Of a stretch of DNA of 64,000 nt, positions 24,742 through 36,120 are shown one piece after another (within the stretch, counting starts at the first letter, position 1; every line of letters begins with the position of its first letter). Origin of the DNA: Pseudomonas fluorescens (GTDB taxonomy: Bacteria; Pseudomonadota; Gammaproteobacteria; Pseudomonadales; Pseudomonadaceae); the NCBI RefSeq assembly GCF_005938625.1, contig NZ_VCNJ01000057.1:1-64000 (forward strand), written 5' to 3'. The position numbers and the translations under genes were made by a program. The notes below the pieces were generated by a model, which searched no databases, had not been told where the DNA came from, and saw only the letters and a program-made list of their open reading frames with translations.

Positions 24742-27700
24742 ATGAAGAATCGATGTGGTTTGAACAAGATGTCCGGGTTGGTTGCTGTCGATAATGTGCG
24801 TTGCTCTGCTGCAGATGAAGCGGAGCGAAGGGTGTTGACCGGGCAGTTGAAGAAGTTCAGGAGCGAAGTGCAAGAAAATGACGTGGTTGATATGTCGAAA
24901 CTTAATGAGTGGGTTATGAGGCTGTGGCCAGAGTCCTCTTTCGGACGCTTGCAGAAACCCGCGAGTGAAATGCTTGAAGAGCTGATGAAGCTGAAAAATT
25001 CAAACCTTTACAGCAGGGTGACGTCTTCGGGAGAGTTTCACGTATATGCGTTTGAAGACGGCTGGGAAGATGTGACGCCCAACATTAAGTATGATGCTGA
25101 AGCAAGTATTAAGCTTGAACGAATAGCTGCGATTGCCATGGAACTCGGCGGCTTTGTTCACCTTGATAACACAGTGCTGCTCTCGCAATGGTTAAGCTTT
25201 CACGGGTTCAACGTACCGGATGACAGGGCAAAACTAGATAGTTTGATTGGCTTTCTTGAATGGAAATGGCCTGAGGCAGATAACTTTGCTAACTATTGGG
25301 AGCAGATAACAGGTTTCAATGATGAATCGATCGCCTTGACGCCGCTTCAGTGTGCCGAGATTCGTGCGTTGACTGAAAAAAAGGTTCCAGCGGGTGAGAG
25401 CTTGCTTGGCAGTATTTTTAAACGGGTCAAGCCATATAATACAGTTACTGTTGATTGGAATAGTGCGAATGAGGTCATAGCGATTTTGCTTCGCCATTCC
25501 ACCTCGCAGCAACTTGCCAGGGAATATGTCGAGGCATTGGGCTGGTGGGGGGCAACAAAATCCCAATTAGTTGATGAAGACGACCTTGCGCAGGTTTTAC
25601 TGACCGCTATTATTTTGCAATCGGATCCTTCGATCGGGATAAGCGGAAAGCGTAATTGCATTGGGGGTTTTGATATTTACGATCCGGGTTCAATGGCTGA
25701 CAAGCCTTTGTATACGCTTCGTGAAAATTTTGAGGCCTATCTCGTTGCAAAGGGTCAGTCGCACTCGATCGTTCCCTTGATTTCTCATTTGCTGTTGGCT
25801 CACGTGGCCCCCGCACTCTTGGTGAAAAACCTGCCGGCGGAACTTTATGTCGGCTCGATAGGCTGGGTGACTTTTTGCCAAGCGCTAAATTTTGTCGAGG
25901 TCAATCGAAGAGGGGCCTCTCGCTTCATGTCTTATGAGCAGATCATGAAGTTCGCAAATATGGAGACGGTTAGTCCGGTACTGGGGCAACTTCAGGGTAT
26001 TGCTGCTATCGACCCTATCATTGACTGGGCATTGATTAACGAGGTTATCACTCATGAAAATCTGAAGACCTCTGCTACTGCTGCGGCCCAAAGTGCCCTG
26101 GATGCCTATAAAGCTCATGTCGATGCAATGGTCTTGGGAGTCAAGGCATTTGCGGCGCCCCCACCTAATCGAAAACGATTGGCGATGACTGCCTTGAGGC
26201 AGGCAGTGCCCAATTGTGATTTTATCGAAGAACCGCTGTTACGCTCGGAAACCTTCTCCGCGATGAGGGTATCGATGCTTGACCTGCATATCGAAGGCTT
26301 ATTGACATCCGCGACATGGGATTGGAATAAAGAACCCAATATATTTAATGCCTATCCCGAGCTATTGCTGTTGCCTCCCATCAAGCCGATGTTCGAAGCG
26401 GAATTGACCAATTATCACAAAAATATTCATAAAGCCATTGGTTCGAATATCAAATTGGCTATAGCCGGAATGCCACGTGCCGATCGGGAAATATTTGCTT
26501 CCAGCAAGGTCACTTTTTTTACTGTTCGGCCCTCGGTCGCCGAGCTGTACTATCCCTCATCGAGTAATTACAATCTGGTTGGTGTGGCTAATAAACCACC
26601 TAAAAATATCGAGGTTCAGTTAAAGAAGGATCAAGCGGTAGGGCGGTTTGGCGTGATCATGATAGCGTCATACGGCAATAATCAGACTTTGTGTTATGAA
26701 ATGTTCACCTTGCTGGGCGAGTGCAGAAGGAATGACGAGTTAGGCGAACTGATTGTCTACACTCAGAAAATGAATATGCCCGGCAGGGTAGAGTACAAAG
26801 GGAAACTTAATGATGCATTTTTTCCTTTGCCCGCAACGCATAATGTGCCAACTGATTTCGATAGCTACATTGTCGGGAAAAAACCTGTCCGGAATGCTTC
26901 AGGGATCATGGTCATAGAAAAGCTCGGCTCTGTCCCGGCGCCGACATCCAAGACGAAAACAGCGCGTAATTCTTATCAGTTTTTTGTCAGTGAACATATC
27001 GAGAATATTGCCCGGTTTGTAGTGGAAAACAGACCGTTGGGCAGTCTTCAGGATTTCACGGATGTATTTACCGAGTACACAGATAAAGAGCGTACAGCTA
27101 ATACATATAAAGAGGTGTTGACCTATATTGTTGATTTGTGTGTTCCATTCAAAAAGTGCATCGAGGATTTGGCGTCTGGAAATAGAAATCAGGTTGTTGA
27201 CGGAATTTATGCATGTACGATGGATGCTATCGGTATATTTTTTACTGTATTGGGTGCGCCGACGAAAATTTTGCAAATCGCAGCCAAGACAGTATCACTG
27301 ACCGCAAAAATCGGCAGCCTGGTCAGGTTTGGCATTTCGCTTACGGTTTCCACCTTCAACCCGATTGATGGATTACCGACTGCGGGCTACCAAGCGTCCA
27401 AAGCATTGTTTAAGAGTGTCATGCATTTAGGCGTGTCGGGAGCGAAAGTGGTGGAAGCTGCGGTTGTCCAGATGGGCAGGTTGACTGGTACTGCGCAGGA
27501 ATTTCACAAACTGGCGAGTGCTGCAGATCTGGGGCTTGGTAAGTGGCGGCCCTTGGCAAGCACGGCGGCAGCTTTGAATGTTTGCGCCATCAATAAAAGT
27601 AGTCAGTGGTTTGCGGTCAATCGTTTGGGTAAACCATGGGGGAAGCGACTGGTTAATTTCGATCTTCAACAGAAATTCAGTTTGCCGCTGCTACAAAAGC

Positions 27701-28434
27701 CGATACCGAATACTTTCACGAGTCATATTATAGAGCGCAGCTTGACAGCAGCCCGCTTGAAAATTGACAACGCAATTGATGTGCTGCGGTCTCCCGCCTT
27801 GAACTTCAAAACTGACCTCGCGATTGGGCTGTTTTTGGGCAGTACTCCGGCTGCGCGTGACGGCTTATCGAATTTGTTAGGTGCAATCAGGCTGGATTTT
27901 GGCGGCATTTCCGCGAGTAACCTTTACCTGGACGTTTTGAAAGTCGATGACAGCGTCATCCATGTAAACCCATTCGATTATGGTAAGTGGAAAAATGCGG
28001 GTGCGCAGGAGAGGAAGCATCTGCAGTACATGACGGTCAATACGATCAACTTCAATCAGCGATTCAGCTTGTCGGGTTATGGCGAAATCGCGGATGACCT
28101 CATTCATGAAATGACACGGGTTACCCCTGCAAAGACCAGTCTGATCACAGCTGAAAGTGCGACTATCGATGGCAAGATAGGCTTGGATGTTGCGCCCTTG
28201 CTAAACCTGGCGAAGGGGCGCCTGCGGCGAACGGAGATGAGCGGCGCTGACGATTTCCACAACAGCGCTCAAGCGCTTGCCAATGCGGACTCGCTAGCGC
28301 TTGTTGTGGCATTGCTCAGTCTGTTGAAAACGGACGAAGCCCGGTTTTCGGTGACCGTCGGCGTCATGCTTGCAGCAATTAACGCCAGTGCGAATCAGCC
28401 GATTACGGGTGAAATTGTGGTCAGTCTGAACTAA
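24742..28434 (+). CDS. Large orphan protein, possibly toxin-like
   Basis: I do not recognise this 1230-residue protein. Base composition and codon use are AT-richer than its neighbours, suggesting transfer. No signal peptide or repeats are evident at the N-terminus, which is mostly helical and polar. A hydrophobic and amphipathic stretch runs at about residues 825-920 (DAIGIFFTVLGAPTKILQIA onward). The C-terminal third contains VNTINFNQRFSLSGYGEIADDLIHEMTR with His near 1122, a place where many large Pseudomonas toxin-like proteins carry a zincin HExxH; here the last position is Arg. It is monocistronic with no chaperone, immunity gene or secretion gene alongside. ATGs at 24742 and 24769 are both possible. 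A contact-dependent or insect-active toxin is only a guess. Confidence 0.7.
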   Translation: MKNRCGLNKMSGLVAVDNVRCSAADEAERRVLTGQLKKFRSEVQENDVVDMSKLNEWVMRLWPESSFGRLQKPASEMLEELMKLKNSNLYSRVTSSGEFHVYAFEDGWEDVTPNIKYDAEASIKLERIAAIAMELGGFVHLDNTVLLSQWLSFHGFNVPDDRAKLDSLIGFLEWKWPEADNFANYWEQITGFNDESIALTPLQCAEIRALTEKKVPAGESLLGSIFKRVKPYNTVTVDWNSANEVIAILLRHSTSQQLAREYVEALGWWGATKSQLVDEDDLAQVLLTAIILQSDPSIGISGKRNCIGGFDIYDPGSMADKPLYTLRENFEAYLVAKGQSHSIVPLISHLLLAHVAPALLVKNLPAELYVGSIGWVTFCQALNFVEVNRRGASRFMSYEQIMKFANMETVSPVLGQLQGIAAIDPIIDWALINEVITHENLKTSATAAAQSALDAYKAHVDAMVLGVKAFAAPPPNRKRLAMTALRQAVPNCDFIEEPLLRSETFSAMRVSMLDLHIEGLLTSATWDWNKEPNIFNAYPELLLLPPIKPMFEAELTNYHKNIHKAIGSNIKLAIAGMPRADREIFASSKVTFFTVRPSVAELYYPSSSNYNLVGVANKPPKNIEVQLKKDQAVGRFGVIMIASYGNNQTLCYEMFTLLGECRRNDELGELIVYTQKMNMPGRVEYKGKLNDAFFPLPATHNVPTDFDSYIVGKKPVRNASGIMVIEKLGSVPAPTSKTKTARNSYQFFVSEHIENIARFVVENRPLGSLQDFTDVFTEYTDKERTANTYKEVLTYIVDLCVPFKKCIEDLASGNRNQVVDGIYACTMDAIGIFFTVLGAPTKILQIAAKTVSLTAKIGSLVRFGISLTVSTFNPIDGLPTAGYQASKALFKSVMHLGVSGAKVVEAAVVQMGRLTGTAQEFHKLASAADLGLGKWRPLASTAAALNVCAINKSSQWFAVNRLGKPWGKRLVNFDLQQKFSLPLLQKPIPNTFTSHIIERSLTAARLKIDNAIDVLRSPALNFKTDLAIGLFLGSTPAARDGLSNLLGAIRLDFGGISASNLYLDVLKVDDSVIHVNPFDYGKWKNAGAQERKHLQYMTVNTINFNQRFSLSGYGEIADDLIHEMTRVTPAKTSLITAESATIDGKIGLDVAPLLNLAKGRLRRTEMSGADDFHNSAQALANADSLALVVALLSLLKTDEARFSVTVGVMLAAINASANQPITGEIVVSLN

Positions 28435-28452
28435 AACTGTGCAACGCGAGTT

Positions 28453-30426
<1,974 letters not shown>

Positions 30427-30462
30427 TGCTTGCCTCTTGTTATCGGATTACAAAAATTCCCT

Positions 30463-30551
30463 TGTAGGAGTGAGCCTGCTCGCGATAGCGGTGTATCAGT
30501 TAACTGTTACGGGTCTGACACACCGCTATCGCGAGCAGGCTCACTCCTACA
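30463..30551. repeat. REPIN
   Basis: Arms ttgtaggagtgagcctgctc and its reverse complement extend through gatagcggtgt and flank a short loop. It lies between hbdH and aacS and is nearly identical in its arms to the REPIN inside cobN. Confidence 0.93.
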
Positions 30552-30562
30552 GGGGCGCAGCA

Positions 30563-31336
30563 TTACTGCGCGAGCCAGCCACCATCAATATTCCACGCCG
30601 CCCCACGCACCTGGCTGCCGGCCTCGCTGCACAGGAACAACACCAGTTCGCCCAGATGCTGCGGTGTGACGAATTCCAGCGACGGCTGTTTCTCGGCCAG
30701 CAAATCATGCTGCGCCTGCTGCGGATCGACACCCTTGGCCGCTCGGTCATCGATCTGCTTTTGTACCAGCGGGGTCAGCACCCAGCCCGGGCAGATCGCG
30801 TTGCAGGTGACGTTACTGGTGGCAGTTTCCAGGCCAACCACTTTGGTCAAACCGATCACACCGTGCTTGGCGGCGACGTAGGCCGCTTTGCCGGTCGAGC
30901 CGACCTGGCCATGCACCGAGGCGATATTGATGATCCGCCCCCACCCTTTGGCGCGCATCCCCGGCAGGCTCAGGCGCGTGCTGTGAAACACCGAAGACAG
31001 GTTGATGGCGATGATCGAATCCCAACGCTCGACGGGGAACTCTTCCACGGCGGCGACATGCTGGATGCCCGCGTTATTGACCAGAATGTCGACACCGCCG
31101 AACTCGCGTTCGGCGTAGGCGATCATCTCGGCAATTTGCGCCGGGTCACTGACATCCGCCGGATGATGGCCGACCTTGCCGCCGAACCGGGCGACCTCGG
31201 CGATGACTGTCGAGGCATCACCAAAACCGTTGAGAATCAGGTTCGCGCCAGCCTTGGCCAGGCTCAGTGCGATGCCCAGGCCGATGCCGCTGGTGGAACC
31301 GGTAACCAGTGCGGTCTTGCCGGAAAGAGTCGTCAT
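30563..31336 (-). CDS. hbdH: 3-hydroxybutyrate dehydrogenase (SDR family)
   Basis: The 257-residue short-chain dehydrogenase has the cofactor motif TGSTSGIG near the N-terminus, NNAG (DILVNNAGIQHV), catalytic Ser in INIASVHG and YxxxK as YVAAKHG. It ends WNIDGGWLAQ, matching bacterial D-3-hydroxybutyrate dehydrogenases. It oxidises 3-hydroxybutyrate to acetoacetate with NAD. The ATG at 31336 gives MTTLSGKTALVTGSTSG and lies 7 bases after the permease stop, indicating one operon. Confidence 0.92.
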   Translation of the reverse strand: MTTLSGKTALVTGSTSGIGLGIALSLAKAGANLILNGFGDASTVIAEVARFGGKVGHHPADVSDPAQIAEMIAYAEREFGGVDILVNNAGIQHVAAVEEFPVERWDSIIAINLSSVFHSTRLSLPGMRAKGWGRIINIASVHGQVGSTGKAAYVAAKHGVIGLTKVVGLETATSNVTCNAICPGWVLTPLVQKQIDDRAAKGVDPQQAQHDLLAEKQPSLEFVTPQHLGELVLFLCSEAGSQVRGAAWNIDGGWLAQ

Positions 31337-31343
31337 GAATACC

Positions 31344-32735
31344 TCACACAATGCCAGTGGCGTAGAAAGTGCCGATCACTACGAAAACCGCCAGGGTCTT
31401 GATCAGCGTAATACAGAAAATGTCTTTATAGGCTTCGCGGTGGGTCAGGCCCGTCACCGCGAGCAAGGTGATGACCGCGCCGTTGTGCGGCAGGGTGTCC
31501 ATGCCGCCGCTGGCCATTGCCGCCACGCGGTGCAGCACTTCCAGCGGAATGTTCGCCGCGTGGGCCGCGCTGATGAACTGCTCGGACATTGCCGCCAGCG
31601 CAATGCTCATGCCGCCTGATGCGGAACCGGTGATACCGGCCAGCAGCGTCACGGTGATGGCTTCGTTGACCAGCGGATTGGGGATCTGTTTGAGCCAGTC
31701 TGCCAGCACCAAAAAGCCCGGCAGCGAAGCAATCACTGCACCGAAACCGTATTCCGATGCGGTGTTCATTGCCGCCAGCAAGGCGCCGCTGACTGCGCTT
31801 TTGCTGCCTTCGGCGAGCTTGCTGCGAATGGCCTGAAAGCCGAACGCCAAGACCATCAGAATGCCGACCAGCAAAGCGGCCTGCACCGCCCAGATCGCTG
31901 TGAGTTTGGCGATTTCGGTGGTGACCGGCGTGGCCATGCCCGGCAGGGCGAGGCTGTGGGTCTTGCCGTACCACTGCGGAATCCATTGGGTGAACAGCAG
32001 GTTCATGACGCCCACTGCAAGCAGCGGCGACAGGGCAATCCATGGGTTTGGCAATTTCAGGTCTTCAGCGGTTTCCGGCTCGTTGCGCAATTCGGTGCCG
32101 TAGCCTTCACCGGCACGTTGTGCCTTGTTACGTTGACGCTGCAGAAACAGCATGCCGGTGCAGAACACGAAAATCGTGCCGATCACGCCCAGCCACGGCG
32201 CCGCCCATGCGGTGGTATTGAAGAACGTGCTGGGGATGATGTTCTGGATTTGCGGCGTGCCGGGCAGGGCGTCCATGGTGAACGAGAACGCGCCGAGGGC
32301 GATGGTCGCCGGGATCAGCCGCTTGGGAATATTGCTCTGGCGGAACATCTCCGCTGCAAACGGATACACCGCAAACACAACGACGAATAGCGACACGCCG
32401 CCGTAAGTGAGGAGGGCGCAGACCAGCACGATCACCAGCATCGCCTGTTTGGTGCCAAGCAAGCGAATGGCGGCGGCAACGATCGAGCGGGAGAAGCCCG
32501 ACAGTTCGATCAACTTGCCAAACACGGCACCGAGCAGGAACACCGGGAAATACAGTTTGATGAACCCGACCATTTTCTCCATGAACACCCCGGTGAACGC
32601 TGGGGCGACGGCAGAAGGGTCGGTGAGCAGGACCGCACCGAGGGCGGCAATCGGGGCGAAGAGGATAACGCTGTAGCCACGGTAGGCGGCCAGCATCAGC
32701 AGCGCCAGGGCTGCCAAGGCAATGATCACACTCAT
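31344..32735 (-). CDS. GntP-family permease, probable 3-hydroxybutyrate/ketone body importer
   Basis: The 463-residue inner-membrane protein has about 12 hydrophobic segments and GntP/citrate-family motifs such as GVSLFVVVFAVYPFAAEMFR, ALPGTPQIQNIIPSTFF and GITGSASGGMSIALAAM. Members carry gluconate or small carboxylates. Its operon partners point to 3-hydroxybutyrate or acetoacetate. A sigma-54-type promoter lies about 58 bases upstream of the ATG. Confidence 0.9.
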   Translation of the reverse strand: MSVIIALAALALLMLAAYRGYSVILFAPIAALGAVLLTDPSAVAPAFTGVFMEKMVGFIKLYFPVFLLGAVFGKLIELSGFSRSIVAAAIRLLGTKQAMLVIVLVCALLTYGGVSLFVVVFAVYPFAAEMFRQSNIPKRLIPATIALGAFSFTMDALPGTPQIQNIIPSTFFNTTAWAAPWLGVIGTIFVFCTGMLFLQRQRNKAQRAGEGYGTELRNEPETAEDLKLPNPWIALSPLLAVGVMNLLFTQWIPQWYGKTHSLALPGMATPVTTEIAKLTAIWAVQAALLVGILMVLAFGFQAIRSKLAEGSKSAVSGALLAAMNTASEYGFGAVIASLPGFLVLADWLKQIPNPLVNEAITVTLLAGITGSASGGMSIALAAMSEQFISAAHAANIPLEVLHRVAAMASGGMDTLPHNGAVITLLAVTGLTHREAYKDIFCITLIKTLAVFVVIGTFYATGIV

Positions 32736-32793
32736 GGTGTGTCTCTCCAGAATTGTTATTTTTGTGGGTGGAACAGGTGTGGGAGAGGCTTAA

Positions 32794-32808
32794 GCGAGAT
32801 CTGTGCCA
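32794..32808 (-). promoter_or_regulatory. Sigma-54 promoter of the permease-hbdH-aacS operon
   Basis: On the minus strand the site reads TGGCACAGATCTCGC: TGGCAC then GC in the exact -24/-12 spacing. It sits about 58 bases upstream of the permease ATG. The next gene upstream encodes a sigma-54 activator with a GAFTGA loop, which makes this assignment strong. Confidence 0.8.
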
Positions 32809-32871
32809 GATATCCAAGATATTGAAATATAAGGATATTATTGATCAGGTTGAACGGCTTCCAGGTATTTC

Positions 32872-32887
32872 GTCTCGTTTTAGAGAC
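32872..32887. promoter_or_regulatory. Upstream activator site 1 (GTCTC-N6-GAGAC)
   Basis: GTCTCGTTTTAGAGAC has perfect 5-base arms and lies about 65 bases upstream of the -24 element. A second copy of the motif, TCTCTGTTTAGAGA, lies at 33017-33030. The shared form TCTC-nGTTTnA-GAGA suggests two sites for one Fis-type dimer. Confidence 0.6.
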
Positions 32888-32900
32888 CGAGTTAAGCCGA

Positions 32901-32980
32901 AAAGATCGCAGCCTTCGGCAGCTCCTACAGTGCGGACGCGAATTTCCCCTGTAGGAGCTGCCGAAGGCTGCGATCTTTTG
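32901..32980. repeat. REP-type inverted repeat (second family)
   Basis: aaagatcgcagccttcggca continuing gctcctacag is mirrored by ctgtaggagctgccgaaggc continuing tgcgatctttt. It separates the two putative activator sites. Confidence 0.9.
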
Positions 32981-33016
32981 ATCTTCAACCAATTCATCTA
33001 CATAAGGAGATCGTTG

Positions 33017-33030
33017 TCTCTGTTTAGAGA
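33017..33030. promoter_or_regulatory. Upstream activator site 2 (TCTC-N6-GAGA)
   Basis: TCTCTGTTTAGAGA matches the core of the site at 32872-32887 and lies directly beyond the stop codon of the activator gene, about 210 bases upstream of the -24 element. Confidence 0.55.
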
Positions 33031-33031
33031 T

Positions 33032-34438
33032 TCAGGCAATCCCTAACGCCACCATCTTCTTGTACAGCGTCGACCGCCCCAGCCCCAGTCGCGCAGCCGC
33101 CTCCGGCACTTTACCCGCACATTGCGCAAGAGTTGCCTGAATCAGTTGCCGATCAAATCGCTCCCGCGCTTGCGCGTAAGTCTCGGTCGTCAATGCTTCA
33201 GCCGTCGGCGCCAGCGCACGTTCAACCGGCGTCAACGTACCAATCGCCGCACGAATATCCTGCTCTGTGAGCATCAAGTCATCACTGAGCAGCGCCGCCC
33301 GCTCCAGCACATTGCGCAGCTCGCGAATGTTCCCCGGCCACGCGTGTCGCCCGAGCAGTTCCAAGGCATCCCGGTGCAGTTCATGCTGGCTGCGCAGCTC
33401 TTCCAGAATCGCTTCGCTAAGCGCAGGCAGATCATCAAGACGCTCACGCAATGGCGGTACCTGGATCGGTAACACATTGAGGCGGTAGTACAAGTCGGCG
33501 CGGAATTCACCGCGTTTGATCGCCGCTTGCAGATCGGTCGAAGTCGCGGCAATCACGCGAACGTCACTCTGAATTACCTCGTTGGAACCGACTGGTTCGA
33601 ATTCCTTTTCCTGCAACACGCGCAGCAGTTTGCTTTGCAAGGGCAACGGCATGTCACCAATCTCGTCGAGAAACAGCGTGCCGCCCTGGGCGATCTGCAA
33701 CTTGCCGGTGCGGCCCTTGCGATCGGCGCCGGTGAATGCGCCGGGCGCCGTGCCGAAAAACTCCGCCTCCAGCAATGCTTCGGGAATCGCCGCGCTGTTG
33801 ATGCTGACGAACGCTTTGTGCGCCCGTGGCGAGGCGCTATGAATGGCTTGGGCCAGCAACTCTTTGCCGGTGCCGGTTTCGCCGAGCAGCAACACCGGCG
33901 ATTCGGCGCTGGCACTGCGTCGGGCACGGCGTTTGACTTCGAGGCTGGCGGCGCTGGTGCCGATAAAGTGGGCGAAGTTGTATTTGGTCTGCCGGGCGCG
34001 CAGCAGGGAGCGGGTCGAAGCCAGTTCTTCCTGCATGCTCAAATAACGTTTGAGCATCGGCGACAGGGTGCGCAACTCGTCGAACAGGGCAAATCCGATC
34101 GCGCCGATCACCGTGCCGACGTCGTCATGGATCGGCAGGCGCATCACCACCAACGGCTCTTTCGGGGTGTCCTGCATGTCCAGAAGAATGGGGCGACCGG
34201 TACGCACGACTTCGCGCAACAGACTGCCCGGGATCACGCTTTCACAGGGCTTGCCGATGGCACCTTCAGCCGATTCAAGCCCGAAACGCCGGGCGTAACG
34301 TTCGTTCATCCAGACGATGTTGGCATCGCGGTCGACAATCACCGTGCCTTCGCTGGATTGCTCGATGATCTCGAACAGCGAACGGATCGCCAGGGTGCGA
34401 ACCCGTTGGTAGTCCTTGAGGCTTTCGGTGGTGTTCAT
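33032..34438 (-). CDS. Sigma-54-dependent transcriptional activator (PAS, AAA+, Fis)
   Basis: The 468-residue enhancer-binding protein has an N-terminal PAS domain (EQSSEGTVIVDRDANIVWMNERYARRFG), a linker helix and an AAA+ domain. That domain carries Walker A GETGTGKE, the sigma-54-contact loop GAFTGA, Walker B GGTLFLDEIGDMPL and the arginine-finger region RADLYYRLNVLPI. A Fis-type HTH (AARLGLGRSTLYKKMVALGIA) ends the protein. The ATG at 34438 starts MNTTESLKDYQRVR; upstream frame contains a repeat. It is transcribed toward the 3-hydroxybutyrate/acetoacetate operon, its likely target. PAS suggests it senses a small molecule directly. Confidence 0.92.
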   Translation of the reverse strand: MNTTESLKDYQRVRTLAIRSLFEIIEQSSEGTVIVDRDANIVWMNERYARRFGLESAEGAIGKPCESVIPGSLLREVVRTGRPILLDMQDTPKEPLVVMRLPIHDDVGTVIGAIGFALFDELRTLSPMLKRYLSMQEELASTRSLLRARQTKYNFAHFIGTSAASLEVKRRARRSASAESPVLLLGETGTGKELLAQAIHSASPRAHKAFVSINSAAIPEALLEAEFFGTAPGAFTGADRKGRTGKLQIAQGGTLFLDEIGDMPLPLQSKLLRVLQEKEFEPVGSNEVIQSDVRVIAATSTDLQAAIKRGEFRADLYYRLNVLPIQVPPLRERLDDLPALSEAILEELRSQHELHRDALELLGRHAWPGNIRELRNVLERAALLSDDLMLTEQDIRAAIGTLTPVERALAPTAEALTTETYAQARERFDRQLIQATLAQCAGKVPEAAARLGLGRSTLYKKMVALGIA

Positions 34439-34473
34439 CTGACGGCTGATCCGGAATTTGGGTTGTTGATGCG

Positions 34474-34509
34474 GGCCTCTTCGCTGGCTTGCCAGCGATG
34501 GCCGCAACT
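34474..34509. repeat. Palindromic repeat with CGCTGGCTTGCCAGCG core
   Basis: gggcctcttcgctggcttgc and ccagcgatggccgcaactcg are together the reverse complement of the element at 19364-19398, with few changes. It lies in the gap between the activator gene and yejF. Confidence 0.8.
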
Positions 34510-34536
34510 CGATTTCAAGTCGATCGGCAATTATGC

Positions 34537-36111
34537 CTACCCCGGATGCGCCGCCGCCAACAGCTCTTTGGTATATGGATGCTGTGGCGCATCAAACACG
34601 TCATGGCTGGCGCCACGCTCGACCACTTTGCCGTCCTTGATCACGATCATGTCGTGGGCCAGAGCGCGCACAACCGCCAGATCGTGGCTGATGAACAGAT
34701 AGGTCAGACCGTGTTTTTCCTGAAGCTGGCGGAGCAGGGCGACCACTTGTTTTTGCACCGTACGATCCAGCGCCGATGTTGGCTCGTCGAGCAGGATCAG
34801 CGCCGGTTTCAGCACCAGTGCCCGGGCGATGGCAATGCGTTGGCGCTGGCCTCCAGAGAATTCGTGGGGGTAGCGATGGCGACTTTGCGGATCGAGGCCG
34901 ACCTCTTTAAGCACGCGGATGACTTGCTCATCGCACTCGTCAGCGCTCGACTCGCAGTGCACTTCCAGGCCTTCGCTGATGATCTGCGCCACGGACATGC
35001 GCGGGCTGAGGCTGCCGAACGGATCCTGAAACACCACCTGCATCTGCCGACGCCACGGCCGCATCTGTTTCTGATTGAGACCGTCGAGCGCCTGGCCCTG
35101 AAAGCGGATACCGCCTTCGGAGTCGAGCAGACGCAGGATCGCCTGACCCAGCGTCGACTTGCCTGAACCGGACTCGCCGACGATGCCCAGCGTCTTGCCA
35201 CGCTGAATACTCAGGCTGATGCCATCCACCGCACGCAGGTACTGCTTGCGCTGGAACAGCCCGCCGCCGACGACAAACTCAACCTTCAGGTCGTCGACTT
35301 CCAGTACGTTCTCGCGCTCATCGCGGGGCAGGGCTTCGCCTTCGGGTTCGGCGTTGAGCAGCACACAGCTGTAAGGATGCTTCGGCTCGGTAAACAGGGT
35401 TTCGCAGGGCGCCTGCTCGACGATTTCCCCGGCCTTCATCACACACACGCGCTGGGCGATACTGCGCACCAGATTTAGATCATGACTGATCAGCAGCAAC
35501 GACATGCCCAAGCGTTGTTGCAGGGACTTGAGCAGCAGCAGGATCTTGCGCTGCACCGTCACGTCGAGCGCCGTGGTCGGTTCGTCGGCGATCAACAGCT
35601 CCGGTTCGCAGGCCAGGGCCATGGCGATCATCACCCGTTGCCGTTGCCCGCCAGAGAGTTGATGCGGATAGGCCTTGAGGCGTTCCTTGGGTTTCTGGAT
35701 GCCCACCAGACCGAGCAGTTCGAGGATGCGCACCTGCGCCGCTTTGCCACCGAGGCCACGGTGCAGCAGCAGGGTTTCGCCGATCTGTTTTTCGATGGTG
35801 TGCAGCGGATTGAGCGAGGTCATCGGCTCCTGAAAGATCATCGCGATGCGGTTGCCGCGCAATTCGCGCAAAACCTTGGGATCGGCGCCGATCAGTTCCT
35901 GTCCGCGATAGCGAATGCTGCCGGTGGTTTGCGCTTCGCTTTCCGGCAGCAATTGCAGAATCGAATGGGCAGTCACCGATTTGCCTGAGCCCGACTCGCC
36001 GACCAGCGCCAGACACTCACCGGGGCGTATGTCCAGGCACAGGTCGCGCACTACGCTCTGGCCGTGGAAGGCAACGTTGAGGTTACGGATTTCAATCAGG
36101 TTGTCAGTCAT
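34537..36111 (-). CDS. yejF: Peptide ABC transporter ATP-binding protein YejF (two ABC domains)
   Basis: The 524-residue duplicated ATPase has the first ABC domain with GESGSGKSVTAHSIL, LSGGQRQRVMIAMA and LLIADEPTTALDVTVQ. The second has GESGSGKSTLGQAIL, FSGGQRQRIAIARA and LILLDEPTSALDRTVQ. This is the YejF/GsiA plan for oligopeptide import. A GTG at 36117 precedes the ATG at 36111; the ATG (MTDNLIEIRNL) is preferred. It ends the yejABEF operon, 9 bases after yejE. Confidence 0.92.
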   Translation of the reverse strand: MTDNLIEIRNLNVAFHGQSVVRDLCLDIRPGECLALVGESGSGKSVTAHSILQLLPESEAQTTGSIRYRGQELIGADPKVLRELRGNRIAMIFQEPMTSLNPLHTIEKQIGETLLLHRGLGGKAAQVRILELLGLVGIQKPKERLKAYPHQLSGGQRQRVMIAMALACEPELLIADEPTTALDVTVQRKILLLLKSLQQRLGMSLLLISHDLNLVRSIAQRVCVMKAGEIVEQAPCETLFTEPKHPYSCVLLNAEPEGEALPRDERENVLEVDDLKVEFVVGGGLFQRKQYLRAVDGISLSIQRGKTLGIVGESGSGKSTLGQAILRLLDSEGGIRFQGQALDGLNQKQMRPWRRQMQVVFQDPFGSLSPRMSVAQIISEGLEVHCESSADECDEQVIRVLKEVGLDPQSRHRYPHEFSGGQRQRIAIARALVLKPALILLDEPTSALDRTVQKQVVALLRQLQEKHGLTYLFISHDLAVVRALAHDMIVIKDGKVVERGASHDVFDAPQHPYTKELLAAAHPG

Positions 36112-36120
36112 GGCCACGCT

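Noticed and set aside
33527..34702. 391-codon plus-strand frame across the sigma-54 activator
   Set aside because: Shadow of the activator; the GAFTGA and Walker motifs are on the minus strand.
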